Positions 1 through 14,799 of a DNA stretch of 64,000 bases are shown piece after piece. Position 1 is the stretch's first letter, and each line of letters begins with the position of its first letter. Location of the stretch: NCBI GenBank assembly GCA_013399305.1, contig VXAI01000025.1:6282143-6346142 (forward strand), read 5' to 3'. The position numbers and the translations under genes are program-made. This DNA is from Rostratula benghalensis (taxonomy: Eukaryota; Chordata; Aves; Charadriiformes; Rostratulidae). Under the pieces are notes generated by a model that saw only the letters and a list, made by a program, of their open reading frames with translations, was not told the origin of the DNA and ran no database searches.

Positions 1-3000
1 TCTATCTTATTATTCTTCTTTCTCTCCATGGAAGGTATCATGAAAACCCTCACTTTGTGCACTGGTGTAAAACTGAATAGCCTATGTTACGCATGTACCG
101 TTATCCCTGGGCAAATACTATGACAGATGTTGGAATAGTTATTACTCTTACTTCATGATCATATAAGTATGATTTTTTCCAATTATGAGGAAATATTTCA
201 TTGTTTGTCTGATCCAAAACCCATTGTAGTTTCTGGACAGGTTCCCATTGATTTCTGTAAGTTTTAAAATGCTTCTTTAGGATCTCTCAATCCAAAAGCA
301 GGCTGTATTAGCATCGAAAAGGAAGATCATGAGGACCTTCCTCGGTGGCTTTGTTCCCATATTCGCTCAGAGTCTCCCTTTCTAGAGTCAATTCACGGCC
401 TTCCTTGCTGCTTCTGCCATCCAGAAGTGCTTTCCTATAGCTCTCTGCCTCATTGATTCTCCATCTGCTTTAATCTGAACATCTTTCTGGTGACCTATGT
501 TCACATCTGGTGTAAATATGCTACTATTCAAAGTGGTTTTACTCTGTCAGTTACCATTTCAGAGAATGATTTATTATAACAGGAGCTGTGTGCTCTGTGC
601 TGTAGAAAAGGGAGAAAACCTAGATATGGTCTCATGGGTTTCTTATGTCTTGACTGACATTAGGAAGCATGAGGCTGTGTGCTGCCAAGAGACATAACTG
701 ATAATCTGTCCCCCCAAATTACTGGGTAAATAAAGGAGATGGGGACCAGGCAGGCAGAGATGGCAGCTGTTACCCACAAGTCTTCAAAGTTATGAAGGAC
801 CCAAGCCAAACCTCACGGATGTCAGTCAGAAGTCTGCCAGCTACTCTGAGAGATGTTTAATAACAAATGCTGGAGATCTGACCCACTTTTTCGAAGTTAA
901 AACACAAGGCTGTCGTCCTATCCTTCTGCAGTTAGAAAAGCAATATACTTCATGTGGATGGAGCACCACATTACAGTCTAATAGCAATTTATACTCTAAG
1001 GCTATACAGACTTTTCTCTTATTTCAACACTAGATTAACAGGGGAAGGAATTGCAAGAGAATGGATGTTTGAAAAGGAAGTTGAATATAGACCAGGTGGT
1101 TAATTTTGCTCTTGGTGGTTAGTATGTTTAACAAGGGAGGGAGCAGTCTGCAGGCAAGTCAAGAAGAGCATCTCTATTGCTATTTAGCATCACTGCACAG
1201 TTTTGCTTTGTGCTATAGCCTTTTTTCCAAAACACTAGGCAAAGAAAATAGCATATGGATGAGAAGTGGCATATCTGAACGGCTATGTATGTCTGTTACA
1301 TGAATTGGTACAGAAGAAAAGGATGCATCATTGTGCTTTGAAAATGAGCAAATCAGAAGCAATTACTTTTTTCTTTCAGAGAAAGGGGGATCACTTACAG
1401 TACTTCAAAATAAGGAGATATTTTTTCCAATAGCCTAGAGAATAATAATCATTCTCTATGTAAGTTGAGACACTACTGCTTCTTTCCATCTCACTGAGCG
1501 TGAGGCATTTTGTGGTGTATGAATGCAACTCTGCACTTAGGAAATAGGTTGCTGCTGTTGAAGTGGACAAGCTGTGGTGATGCTGCTTTTTAAATATCAT
1601 TGACTCCTGGTCCAGTTGGAATGGACTTTGATCTTTGTCTTTATAACATCCTTTATTCTGAAGGAGAAAATGAGTAGGACAACTAGCCTTCCACAACTAG
1701 AAAATGTGTTTGTGAAGTTGTTCTGTAGTGATTGCTCATGTCTGAGTAACTGTATGTGGAATGGAATTCTGGATCATCACACACTCGGTGACTGCACCAC
1801 CCAAATAGCAAGTAATGTTCTGGGCAAAGCATGGTGTGCTTGGCATGGATGGCAGACCTGGTCTGGGACAATGTTCTCCAACCTATGTGTGAACCTATGT
1901 GAGTCTTAACCATGGAAAATAACTGAGCACCTACAGCCTCTGTTGACTTTAGAGAACTGCAAATGCTCGGCAGTCCTGTGGAGCAGCTTATTTATTACAT
2001 TACATATAAGGAAATCTCTTTATTTCTGAGCAAAAGCTCACGTTTAAAAAAACTCCACCTAATATCTAGATAAAGGCTGCTTATACACTGCAAATCACAC
2101 GTAGGGGGACAAAAACATATTGCTATTGGGCAAAAAATAGCATGTCAAATAACATAAACTGATATTAAGAAGCAAAGACAAATGTAAATCTCAATCTGTT
2201 GCATTTCTACCTGTAGATTCAAACGATCTTGTTCTTTCACTATTCTTCCTGCATGGCTTCAATACCATTTATTTGCTGCTTTCCAGTGGAATTAAAAAAT
2301 AAACCAAAAACAAACTTCCAACAGTTTCGTGACAAGTTTTATTTCTTTAATACTTGTAGAGGCCAGATGAATAAAGCATGTTGTGGTGGTTATAAACACT
2401 AATACATAATTAATGAAATGAATTCAGCTTATTGGTTAGCTGCTGTTAATACACAGGAAAAGCTCATGTCCAGTTTGCTAGTAGGTTATTTTGTGTTTAT
2501 TTTCTTTCACGTAGCCTTACACTAACAAGGCAGGCAGCAGATACGTGTGTCTCCCTTCTTAGTCTGCTGCCAAAAGTTTGCTGAACCTCTTTCCAGGTCT
2601 TATCCTCAGTTGGCCTTAGCCAAGCCAGTATGAATATTACTCCAGCTCCTCGTCTCTCTTGGTGCCCTGATCTTGGTCCCCCGCAGAGGTGTTCCTGCAG
2701 GTTTGCTGTATCTCTAATCAGTGTAAGCATAGCTAACCTGCGACACTGCAATTTGGGGTTTGTGTCCTGGAAGTACAAACAGTCTACAGGTTTTTTCAAG
2801 CCTTGACTTATGGAATCAATCTCTTTTTTTTTCATCTTTTAAACAGTTTGATACCTCAGGAGTAACTTAAGTTTACCACCTTCTTCAGTACATTTGCCTT
2901 CTGTCAGTTGCTATTCTGACAGACCTATACAAGGGTGGTGCTACACTGGCTTCTACTATGCCTATTGGAATTACAGGAATCAACAAGAAAGCTGTAAACC

Positions 3001-6000
3001 CTGCGCTAAGAGGAAGGTAACGATTGAAAAATACTCATAATACCTGTCTTTTGGTGTCAGTCCTATAGCAGTTGTTGTCTGCAAGGCACAATGGAACATC
3101 TGGAAGCAAGAGCCCTTCTATTCAGGTAGCTGAAATTGCATTAGCTGCTCTTGCATAAAGAACAGGATTAGAATGACAGACCTCCCAGCTGAAATACCTG
3201 CTTTTGAATAAACTTGTCAAATGCAACAAGGAGTGTCATGGCAAAACTTTCCTGCTTCAGCTGTGAGGAGAGCCTCTGTTTATATTATGACAAGAGGGCT
3301 GTGTTTAATTGAGTTGCTTTTTGGTGCCGTCTGCTGTAGGTAGATACAATGGAAGGGGACAAAGGGCAGGTTCAATTCATTGCTATCAAGCTTCCTTTAT
3401 TCTAGGAGCAGGTAACAGCAAAATAATTACTGCGTGTTTAAAACAGGTGTGTTGTAGAAAGAATTCACAGGGGAAGCAAGAAACTACTGCAATAGCTTCA
3501 CATTAATTTATGCTCAAGGTGGATTCACTGTTCTTTATGACACAACAGGGGACCCTAAATATAATGGGGAATACAAACTAAGGAGGATAATAGAGAAGGA
3601 AGGCATCCTGCAATACCTTTAGAGTTCATGTGTTATTCCTGCTTGCCAGAATCCACTTTGGTGAGCATTCACTTAAGCATAATGAAAGCGTAGCTTACAA
3701 TATGGCTTTGTAGAAACTAGGTCAGGTGAATTGGAGATGCTATTGTAACTTTACTCACTCTTCATCTGTAGATCTAAAGGTCAAATCAAAAATTTTTAAA
3801 AAGGTAGTTTTCATTAGTAGCCATTGCAAAACAGGCTTGTGATACAGTATATTGAAAGCAGGCAAAGGTGATAAGTCTGGTTTTCAATACTTCAGAAAGT
3901 TATAGTAGGCAGCATGGCTTCAAAATATGGGTTTGGTTTGAAAATGTCTGTCTTTACTCCATAAAGTTGCCATTTTTTTCTCTTTGGTGTGTTTTGGATA
4001 ATGCTGAAGGAAAAAAAACCTACCAGTTCCATAACCTTGGCTGGGGGTTGGAAAAGTCCACATCTAGGAAGGGCTTGACTTCATGACTTTGTGTTACTCA
4101 GAAAGGTGTAGTTCAGAAAAAAATCTGTTACATTCATGAGGTTTCCCTAAAACTGGCTTCAAGTTTCATCCTCCTTTCTAACAGTTTTCAGCCTGTGTTT
4201 GGGATGTCTTGCAAACCTCTTGGATTGTTGCTTGTGTCAGCTTGGTATGCCTATAGAACACTATGCTGAACTAATGAAGGTGTTAATTACCACAATAAAG
4301 GCATCCTGGAATGATTTTAAACAATGACAAAAATAAGTAAGAGCTAGTGGTTCAGCGAGTCAGCAACATCGAGCCGTACAGGCAACTCAAAAATATTATC
4401 TGAAGCTTCTTTATGATATCTTCTTAAAGAATTTTATATTTTTCCTCTTCTATTTGGGAATCAGAAATGGAATTATATTTGAGATTGTGTCTTCTCTAGT
4501 TGCTACGCTTGATTTTTAGTAATCAGAAACTCTTTCTTTTGTGCCAGTTCAATAGTAACTTGTATTTCCTTGGTAGAAGTGTGTGGTCTCCTACGGCTGC
4601 AGCTCATTTATGGCCCAATTGTCCTGTGTGGGTGAATGGCAGAAACTCGTCCAGAGCTCCCATTCAGATGGAGACCCTGTCACACAAGATCCAAAATTAC
4701 TGGCTTCCAGACCATACAGCAGCAGTTCAACAATAGTGTTGAGCTAACATAAATGAAATCATACAACCAAAAATGATACATCCCGATTTGGGAGTCTGAA
4801 CTGCTCATATTAGTCAAAAATGGTAAAACAAAATGATTCAATACTTCCTGCATGTCTTTTTCATGCACTTCTAAATTTTAAAAAATGTTTTGTTGGGGTT
4901 TTTTACTGTTCCAGTGTACCCCCCTAAAACAATAATATTGCCCAGAGGAGGGAAAAAATTCCCACTTCAATTATTTTTATAGAACATTTTATCTAAGTTA
5001 TGCATAACAGATGAAAACAGATTTCATTAATATTAACAGAATTGGATAGTTTTATTTAACTTCTGCTTTGTGAAATGTTATTTATCTCCATGCTTGGCCT
5101 TGGCAGAGGGGGAAAAACAGTTTAATATAATTTTTGGTTCAATTTAATCTTTGCTGGTCCCGAATGGTCTTTTGCCCTCGGTGCTTTAATATTGACCTAC
5201 CTTAAAGATATTGACTTTATTGTTTGTTCCCTGGGCTTTTCACAGGCAGGAAGATGGATATAAATTATTCAGTAGAAATTTTCTCCCTGACAAAATTTTC
5301 CCATGATATCTTAACTGAAGGCAGACCTTTTAACATGCTCATTTCTTGCTGCATTTATACTTAGAGATGGATGTCTACTAATGAGTTAACTAAACTAATA
5401 ATTTCCAGCTCTTCAAGTCTTAATATGTTCCTGCGCTAAGCTTTAGAATGTTAGTATTGTTGTGGATGTAAAGGTTTGCAAAGTCTTGTCGCAGTCTGTG
5501 AGCTGTAGTGTAATTTTCAGTGGAAACTTGAGTTAAATATGGTTATGAATGTATGAAATCCTCTCTGAAGCTTTAGTAGAAGCACACAGACCACCTGCGT
5601 TTTTATAACTGGCAACTGAACACTACTTAGAGTGAAATGGATGCTCTTGTCTTTGTCATAGCTGCGAAGGGAATTCATGCACATGTGCCCCTTTCAACTG
5701 TCCAATAATCCTGGCAGCCTCTGGGATGTAGGGTGAGGGAGCAGAAATGAAAGCTAAAAAAAGAGAGAAATGGAATCTAGGACATGGAAATCTAGGACTA
5801 GGAAACATGAGAAGTAAATTGCCAAGTGAAAAGGCATAGAGTTTAAATGAAAAGTGGGATGGGGTTCTGGCTTTGTCATAGATGAGACTTTTTTTCATGA
5901 CTGATTAGGATTTTGCTCTTGTGGGTTGGCAGGAGAGGTCTTCATCCCCTAAGCTGCCTAGAGCAAGCTGTGGGAAAAAAGGCAATTATTCTTTACCCTC

Positions 6001-7604
6001 TTACCAGTTTTTGGTGAATATGGAAACAATATGAACTATGTTAGGGAAACAAATTACATGCCAAAACCCACTGATTTGTCCACACTGAATACAAAAGCAT
6101 TTATACTGAGATGTTCACTAGGAGCTGTTTGGAGGTGCTGCGTGTAGAACAGTTATGCTGTTGTGCAGCATCACCTGGGAGCTTTCAGAGCAAGTGTGAG
6201 ACTGTTGTCCTACCTCCAATATCTCATTTCTTCTTCAAGCCCTCTCCATTGTGGTGTGCTTCCCCTTTGGGCTAATAATTTTACACTGAGTTCTTCTTCT
6301 AGTTCTTTACCAATTAATTAAAATGAAATAAAAAATCTCTGCAAGTACCTTCGTGTCTCACTATGTGAGAAAAAATAATAGCAGCAACCACTTGCTGTTT
6401 CAGGAACTTTTCTACCAGTAGATACCTAATGCCAAATCTACTATTTCTATTTTAATGGATTTGTTTTTTTTTTTAAAGTAATAAAATGAGTGGCTTCCCT
6501 GAAATCTGATCAAACACTTTCTCATTCTCCATCTGCTCCATGTAATAGTTGCTCCTGTTGCTACTTGGCCTTTATTTCTGTGGGCAGAGGATACAATAAG
6601 GGATTGTAATTTTATTGTTGGCAGAAATAAACATAATTGTCTCATTTGCATTATGGCTTTGTTTTTCAAAATTTCTTTTGTCTCTTATAGTATAGATCAC
6701 CACTTTAAATTAAAATTTTTAAATTATGTCCTGTGTGGATTTGAAACCCAGTATCACATTGAGCATAAATGTCTTGCAGGCATTTTACTCTTCAATTTTG
6801 TATATTAATATTGATTTTATGTTAGTTACTAATGAAGCCTTTGCTGTTGTCAAGGCACTAATGAGTGAAAAATGGAAAAGGTAACATTGTAGTAAACACG
6901 AACTTACTGGAATGACTCTTCTAATTGATGAGTTGCATTTCATCATGTATAACAAGGCAGTTCTCCTGGAAATTACATTAAATAAGAAAGTTACTGGTGT
7001 ATTATAGCAAGTAGTTTTTTAAACCTGGTAGTTCATCTAAACTACAATATTGTGTTGTAATAATTCAGGTAACAATCTGTGATTTAAGTTGCCATTTAAA
7101 AAATTATTCCTTTGAACAGCAGTGGAAACCTCAACTTCATCAGAATTTATGTAAAATAACTAAGAAGTAGAAAGAATAAATGCTTGATTTATACTTGTTT
7201 TCTTATAAGTCATTGCATTAGGGATTCCTCCACCAAATAAATTCCTGGTGTTGCACTGTATTGCTGTGTAACTGTATTTAATAAGTAACTTAGAAATATT
7301 TTTTAATTAAAAAGTAGCAGTATCATACTTTAAAGCCCTGACTCCTTCTTGCTAGATGCTAGTTTTGTTGAGTCCCAGTATTTTCCCACTGTGGAGAAAT
7401 AGACTTTGAGGAAAACTCTAAAACTAATCTTGGGAAAGGAGACTTGTTATGAGACTGCTAACATTAGTTTTTAACTGATAAGCAGGGAGAGGTCATAACA
7501 AGAAAATAGGAAGCTAAACCAGGTCAAGCATTTCAGAAATGTTGGTGCTTTTGCCATGATTCTATTCCTTGTATGCTCAAAATGGTTACTGACAGTGCCT
7601 CAAA
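1..7604. other. CDH13 intron 1, no gene seen
   Basis: AT-rich intronic DNA without a recognisable exon, RNA gene or intact transposon. The longest open frames (97 codons at 1616-1909 on plus, 112 codons at 2497-2835 on minus) resemble no protein family I know and lack codon-like constraint. Around 2500-2780 the base composition is less AT-rich, which could be an unidentified old repeat. A degenerate 15-base direct repeat (GGAATCTAGGAC type) lies near 5772-5800. Confidence 0.7.
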
Positions 7605-7800
7605 CAGTATTTGTCAGATGCTTTTATACAGTACTTCGTACTTGAGATGTCAAATGTCTTCAAAACACAGAAGTAAATCAGAGAATCTCACTGCTGTGTA
7701 TGTTAATTGTATTATTTTCATTTACAGATGGGGGAACATAGGGAGGTTAAGTGGTTTGCCTGTGGTGTGCAGTCTGAGTTTGTCTCTCGGCTTGGATTAC
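7605..7800 (-). mobile_element. MIR-type SINE relic (MIR1_Amn-like)
   Basis: Read on the minus strand, this stretch follows the MIR consensus. It shows CACAGGCAAACCACTTAACC, then CCCCCATCTGTAAATG with a run like AATAATAC, then an end resembling the amniote MIR tail (TTTGACATCT followed by GTATAAAAGC). On the plus strand the hallmark is TTTACAGATGGGGGAACATA followed by GGGAGGTTAAGTGG. MIRs are tRNA-derived SINEs that died out early in amniote history, and birds keep only a few decayed copies. The tRNA-like head is not recognisable, so this is a partial copy. The subfamily name is from memory. Confidence 0.65.
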
Positions 7801-10800
7801 AGCTAATCCAAAGGAAAACCTTATCACAGTGACTGGGAACACGGGGACTAACCAACAGGTCTAGGATTGCAACCTGCAGCCTGCTTACACCTTCTATAAT
7901 GTGGCAATGCAGGTGAAAGCTTTCATAAACTAAAATGAGGCACCAAATAACCCAATTTGCTGTGATCTCTGGTTTGCTTTTGGCTCAGTTCCTAATCTTG
8001 TTTCTCGCAAGAGAAACTCCTACTGTGAATAGCTGCTTCTTAATAATAGAATATTACTTTACTGATTAATATTTGTTGGACACTTAGTCTAATTATGGTT
8101 TCTCACAGCTTCTTTAATTATGATAATGTGAGGTTTAACTTAAGCAAAATCTTTCAGCTGAGTTTAGAGATGCTCTGCAACTTAATTTTGTTCATGGGGC
8201 ACAGCATCTGACTATTGGGCAAGAGTAAAACGTGGTCTTTCCCAGACCCAGGACAGGATAAGATGTGTTAGTATGTTTGTTTCTGAATCCAAAGATGTAA
8301 TACTGAGGACTTACAGAAGGTAGGAACTCTGAAACCACATCCTAGGGAATAGCTGCAGTGAACATAATTAAATGGATAAAGGGGAGCTCTGTGTAGAGCA
8401 ATTGAGGATGTCAGAGTTTACTTCCTAATTGAAATTGGAGAGACAGAATTAAAAGCCTATGATTAGTAAGGCAAAGCAATACCTTTAAAGACTAGCTGCT
8501 ATCTCTTCAAATGAATGTGCAGAGGAACACTGGGTTGTTTTTCCTGGTGAGAAATTATCCTATTTCTTCTATATCATTTGTGTTGAAAAACAAAAGGTGA
8601 AATATGAGGACAACCCTTTGAAGAAATCAGTCACTAATTTTTTCTTTCCAGGATGCCACATTTTAAAACAGAGGTTAGCTTGCATTCAAATTTGTTGTTT
8701 GTATAGCTCAGTGGAAAGTACGGAAGTACCTGCATTGGATTTTTATTTGATAGTAAATATAAGCATATTGGCAGAGATTTAATGAAGTGTATCAGGTAAT
8801 GTGGCCTGTCTGCTGTATTTCTCAGTTCTCCATTTGTACATCTTCAGTGCCATTTTCCAATGGCACACCTTAATTTCCTCTCCTTTCATAGGGCAATATT
8901 TGCTTTCTTTCAAAAAAAGCAGGTTTCTGTATATCAGTTAAATCAGGAATGATGTCCCTGAAGACAAACTTGAATTTCCTATTTGAGAAACTTAATATTT
9001 TTTATTAACTTGAACCAAAAGCTGTTGAGCACCCTGTATCCATGCTACAGAAGACTTGAATGCTTGCTTGACAAATTTGATTTCAATCAAATGCTGTGGA
9101 AATAAATAATTCTCAGTTTTCATGAGCTCAGAACATGTACTTTAGACTTTATTCTTTGAAATTATGTATTTCAATTTACTGAAGTAGAAATATGTAGCTT
9201 TTCCAATGCTCATGCTTCATAACATGTAGTAAGACATGAGAATTTGATTATAGAAAAAGGATATCTTAGAATATTTAAAAAAGAAAAACTAGGTTTCTGA
9301 CTTGGCATAATGCTGATTTATTTTGAAGTGTATTGGCTTATGCTTTCACCCTTGCAAACTCTTTCTTATTTGAGAATTGAAAGTTTTGTGTAAAATAGAA
9401 AATTCTTGTATAATTTAAACTACCTGGTAGTGTACTACCTCCTCCCAGAATTCAGTCCTGAACATGAACCCTTGATTAATAAAAAGAATTTATATAATTT
9501 AAAATTGTTCAATGCTGAGCATGATCAGAATCCCAATCATTTCCAAATAAAAGTATCTATAAAAAATTGAAGTAGTTGAATAATTTTAAATTGCTTCATA
9601 CTGTGCAAGCACTGAACCCCAATCACTTCCAGGCTGAAGCACTTATGGGAGGGGAAAAAAAAAGGGAAAAAGAGATTGAAGTGTTCCAGTAAGTTTAAAT
9701 TGCTATGTACAAGGAAAAAAGGCCTTTAAATTGTTGGATACTAGAGGTTTTTTCTTTAAGATTTCTTATTTTCATGTAAAACTCAAACAGCTTTACTTTC
9801 TTAAAATGCAGCTGAAAATCTGATTGTATCAACCTGACAAAATTTAAATTAACTCCTGTTAGAAGAAGTAATGGTAGGACAAATGCATATATATTGGTGT
9901 AGGAATTCTCAGTACTGTCACTGTGTCACACAAAATAATAAAAAAAATTAACCCTATAAAGAAAATAGCTTAAAGACTAGAATTAGCCTGTGTCTCTGAT
10001 TAAAAAAACAAATAAATTAGACCTCTCTGGGTCCATCTAATCTGAATTATGTTAGACATTTTTACCTGGTCAGTCTAGACAGATAAAGCCTTATATGCTT
10101 TCCGTCCAGGAATTTTAAACAAAGATGTGATTCTCGCATCTCTCAAGTACTTTTAGTTGTATTTACAGCTGTAGGTATTTAGTTGTAGGTATAGGTTGCA
10201 AAAGCAAAATCCAAGGCAGAGATTCACATTTCCCACAATCTTTTGTGTGTTTTATGTTTATTGCTTGTGCTTGCCTGTTGACTCTCATGTGGAACAGATG
10301 ATAGACTTAGTGAATACAGATAATTATAGAACTAATAAATGTACTGAAAGTGCTGCCTACAGTGTTAAGTGCAGAGGCTACAATAGCACATTGGATTTCC
10401 TAACCACTGCAGAAACCTAACTCGATTTAAAGCGTGGATTTCAAAAGCAGATGTTTATTGTAGCGATTTCATGATGGCGTTTGGGGGATACAACTGTGCC
10501 TGGGTCCTTATGCCTCAGGACTGACAGCTGCCCCTTCACCTCAGAAAAGAAATCATGGGTACAGATAATTTGCCCAACGTTTTCTGTGATGACTGTTTCT
10601 ACAACCAGCCATCAGAAGCCCTCAAATATTTAACAGTTAACTTGCAATATTTCCCAGCAGCATAATGCCTTGATGGTGGAAAGAAAAGTCTACTGTAAAG
10701 AAATAAGAAGTAAGTATTTAAAAGGGTGTTACTAAGGCATTTTGTGGTACCCATGAGATCTCATTCTCAACATGACAGGATTTTCTTTGACTTCAAAATA

Positions 10801-13800
10801 CATGTGGGGTCAATAGCTGTATCTCTTGCATAAAAGATTTCTTTTGGCTTTTAAATGGCAAGCAATTATAAGAGAGAGGGTTATAGACCAAGGTCTTGGT
10901 TTCATATTATTTATGTTCTAATTAATTTACCAGACCGATTTTCTTAAATTTTTTTTCAACCCCCTGCTTTGGCTACTAAGTGTTGATCTTTAATGGTTAT
11001 CATGTTCCTAGCATTAATGGGCTTTATTTCTTTGGAAAGGTCATTCTTGATGTAATGTCACTGTGAACACAAGGGAGCCTGTGAGCTTTAGAGATTTTGC
11101 TTTATTGTGATGTGCTCAAAAATGTTCAACTACTTGCTGTCTTTCCCATGGGGTGTGCTTTCTCTAAACTCAGAAGAGTTAGTACAAGTTCTTTTAAATT
11201 TTTGACTGTGTTCTTGCAATTAATTAAAAATACTCTTCAACTAGCAGCTAGTACTGCCAAAAAGACATGGGTCTTTTTTGAATCCTTTTCTATTTATTTC
11301 TGGATGACTGCGGGAGCTTGAAAATTGCTGCCTATTGTAAATAAATGCAGAAGGCCTTGACTGGTAAAATGAGCAGTGATACAACAACCTAGGCCATATC
11401 TGTTAAATTATTTAAAAATACATAACATAACTAGCCTAATAATAATAAGGTACAATTAATGCTTTTCAGTGAAAGAAAGTAAAATCACTTGAAAACCAGC
11501 ATTGAACAAAAAAATACAAGTGTGGAAATAATTTTAATAATCAGTTTTGGAATGGAATTCTAGGCTGAAAGAATGTTAAATTATACTATAAAACTTCTAC
11601 GTCTCTTAAAGTCACTGTTAAAATAACTTAAATATATGTATACATTTACACATATGTATTACATGGGAATATGCATATAGTGAACTGGAGAAAAAACACA
11701 TGTAATAAATTACCTTTCTCCCCCTGTTGTAGCTATTTCAAAGTTGATCAGTCATTGTCTTTTTATTAAAACTCCAATAACTTCTTGCAAGAATTATCAG
11801 CCACCAAGGGTAACTTGGGGATAGTGGTGCTTTATTTTAACAGGCATTTGGTGGGGGGCAAGGGGAAGGAGCATGAAAAAACTTCAATGAATTTACTGCA
11901 GTGTAATTATATAGCTTGGTTTAATGGATACATCTTTGATCTATAGAAATGCGTCCCTTAAAGTTGACCATGTAGATAAAAGCAAATCTACTTCCATTTT
12001 TCCTCCTGGAATTTAGAGGGTTTGAGATAAAGGTGAAGTAGGTATTATGTCTAAGTGTGGTGTGCTGTCTAGGATTATCTACTGCAATTCCAGTGACCTC
12101 AGATAGTACCTCTAATAAAGTCTTACATCATGCTGCCTCCCCCTCTGTTTTTCTTTTTTTGATGGTGAATTTCCTATTTATTACGCTATGTTTTAAGGTT
12201 TTCCTCTGTCCTGTGAGTGGAAGTTAGCGTACAGGTGAGCAGTTTCTAATTTTCTTGTTTCATACTTTTCTGATCTCTAAGCTCAGTTCCCTCTGCTGTA
12301 AGTATATATTATGTGCATGATGTAACAATATTTTCTACTCTTAGTTAGCTAAAAAAAGCTTTCTTAGACTTTACATCCTGAAATTATTTATGTCTTTTAA
12401 CTCTACCATCTAGAATTAAAACTGGCATACATCTCTTAATTTCCTGGAACTGGTACAGATGACAAGCAGGAGTAGTCATGTACACCATCATGTAGCACTA
12501 ACACGGTTTTGGTCTGGCTTTATGAGATTGTATAAACCTTATTTTCTTATTGCTTAGTCACGTTTTTCTTATCTCCCTCTTATAACATTTGAAAGCCCTG
12601 GGCAGTTCCAGCTAGAGTTGGTAGGTTGAACTATGAAGTGTCATGGTTGTGGGAGCTGCCTGAAAATGTGAGGCTGATGAGAAGACAGAACATTGGCATC
12701 CTCACTGAAAGATTGAGGTGATTAACGTGCCTTGTCCTAACTAAAAGAGAGTCTACCTATGAGCTTGGTTTTTTAAATGGAAATCAATAGGAAACCCATT
12801 TTTAAAACAATTTATTCTAATACTGTCGTACTACTGTTGCTCAGTATGACTTGTGGTAAAGAAAAAAACATGTGAAGTGTGGATAACTGGAAAAAATAAT
12901 AAAAATCTGTTTATAGCTTTTTCTACAGAATATAATGTCTTCTTTCCATTGACATCAAATAAAAGCATGTCAAAATCAGTAGACAGGTTTGCATTGGGCT
13001 TCTTGCCTTGTAGCAATTTCTCAATTTTTATTATGAGTCTTTGGATGTTACGTTTGGGCTTTTTCCAATGCCCTTGCTCGAATCAAGGGATTTGTTTGAA
13101 CGTATTCATTTTTAAAAATCTTACACTTGTGACTGTAGGAGAAGGTCAGAAAATGTTCAACAAATGTTTTCTTGAAGTTCAAAACCAGACATTTTCACTT
13201 TTCTTGTACTTTTATGAGTTCTGGGGCTTGGTTCTTGGTTTTGTAATGTTCCAAGATGACAGCACTGCACATGTGTTTAATACTTAAAACCATGCTATCC
13301 TTTAAAAGAGTGTTTTTAGCAAGCTCATTTTCAGTTTTAGCTTACCAGCACAAAAGATGGATGTTCAATAATACACCAAATTCAGTTTTGTGGTGCAATA
13401 ATAATTGCTTTCCTCTATTACGTTGTGGATTATAAAGAAAGCGATGGACGGAAGGTTGCACCTTTTTTGATAATGATCACATTGCTGGGAAATTAAACAT
13501 ATATCATATTCCTTACAGTTTCCAGCCTTTCTATCCAAAGCCCACTATCTGCTTTAAGAAATATGATTTTAATTTTTTCTCTAATGGCTTTTGCCACATC
13601 AGTGTTTTCCCCTGCGGAATAATGACTTTGCCCCATGCAACTGCATGTGAAGGGTTATAAATACGTTTAAACAATACTTAATTAATTTCCTTTGTTTACG
13701 AAGAGACCCATATTTTCATTCAACTAAGCGTTTCATGAAGTCATTACTACTGGAAAAGAGGACCAACCTGTTTAGTTCATTAGGTGATAAATAACTAAAA

Positions 13801-14799
13801 TGTTTGGTATAAGCAGATCTTTGAATAGGTTATTGTTGTAATGCAGTTTAGGTTTCAGTAATTCCATACCTTGCAGTATAACTAGATCAGAACTCAGACT
13901 TGCAATGTTTCTTCTTTATGCTTCTTTCACTGGTACAGGAGGGCTATTGAATGGCTCATTTGCATTATTCTGTGCCCTGTAAAATGAATTTATTGTGAAC
14001 CCAGTCTAAACAGGCTAACCAGTTGTAATCTCATTCTAGTAGTGTATGGGTTTCAGCAAAATGTGATTACTTTTTCTCATAATGCCTAAAAATAATAAAA
14101 AAAAACTTTGGAGCCCAACCAGCCCTTTTGTCTGAAGAGTCACATTTGTCAGATGGTGCTATTAATCACGATGGGTAGGTATTTACTTGTTAAATAGTTG
14201 TGTAATTTAAAACATAACTTACTTGGAGCACAAGGAACACTTTTTTGGCCTCTGTTATTAATCATTACTGTCCTTAATGAACCAGGATGATAGTTACTGC
14301 CTGGATTATGAAAATCTGAGCAATGCTCAGCTATGCCAATGTAGATGAAAAAGTAAATTGATCCTGCACTCTGAGCCGTTGGGATTCTGGAATCCACTCT
14401 CTACTGCCAAATCCCAAATCTCATCTCATAAACTCCATGGAGAGGGAACGTTAAGCTTGGGCTCCAAATTGTGAGATTCCTGCACTTGTGAGCAGAGTTA
14501 GTTCTCATCTGGTCAGAAAGGGCATAGATTTAGCAATGCACAAGGGTTTGCATCTGCGTTTGTATTTCATAAAGATTAATCCTGACTCTCTTTGCAAAAG
14601 CTGCTTAATGCTGTTGTGGCTAAATGGAGGCAACAGCTCTCTTGATGTCAAACTTTTCAGCTCTTTGTTTGCTAGTTAATTTTAGGATGATTGTGATCCA
14701 TCAGTGTCACCAGACTTTAAAAAGGAAAAGTGGAATTTTAGGAAACATTAGGCAACATATTTTGGGTTTAAGGAAATATGAATATCACTTAACAGACCC
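7801..14799. other. CDH13 intron 1, no gene seen
   Basis: AT-rich intronic sequence with short simple-sequence patches such as AATAATAATAA near 11440 and an ATATGTATACAT palindromic patch near 11634-11665. The 144-codon open frame at 12853-13287 (+) is the longest on the plus strand. It is rich in F, L and K from AT-rich codons, resembles no known protein and has no splice context, so I treat it as chance. Confidence 0.65.

Noticed and set aside
2497..2835. A 112-codon minus-strand frame in a less AT-rich stretch
   Set aside because: No recognised domain and no convincing exon boundaries; it may be an old unidentified repeat.
8800..8910. Possible MIR-like stretch around CTCAGTTCTCCATTTGTACA
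   Set aside because: One short match to the CTCAGTTTCCCCATCTGTA landmark without the expected neighbours.
12853..13287. A 144-codon open frame on the plus strand
   Set aside because: It is F/L/K-rich from AT-rich codons, matches no family I know, has an overlapping opposite frame and no splice or promoter context. Chance open frames of this size occur in AT-rich introns.
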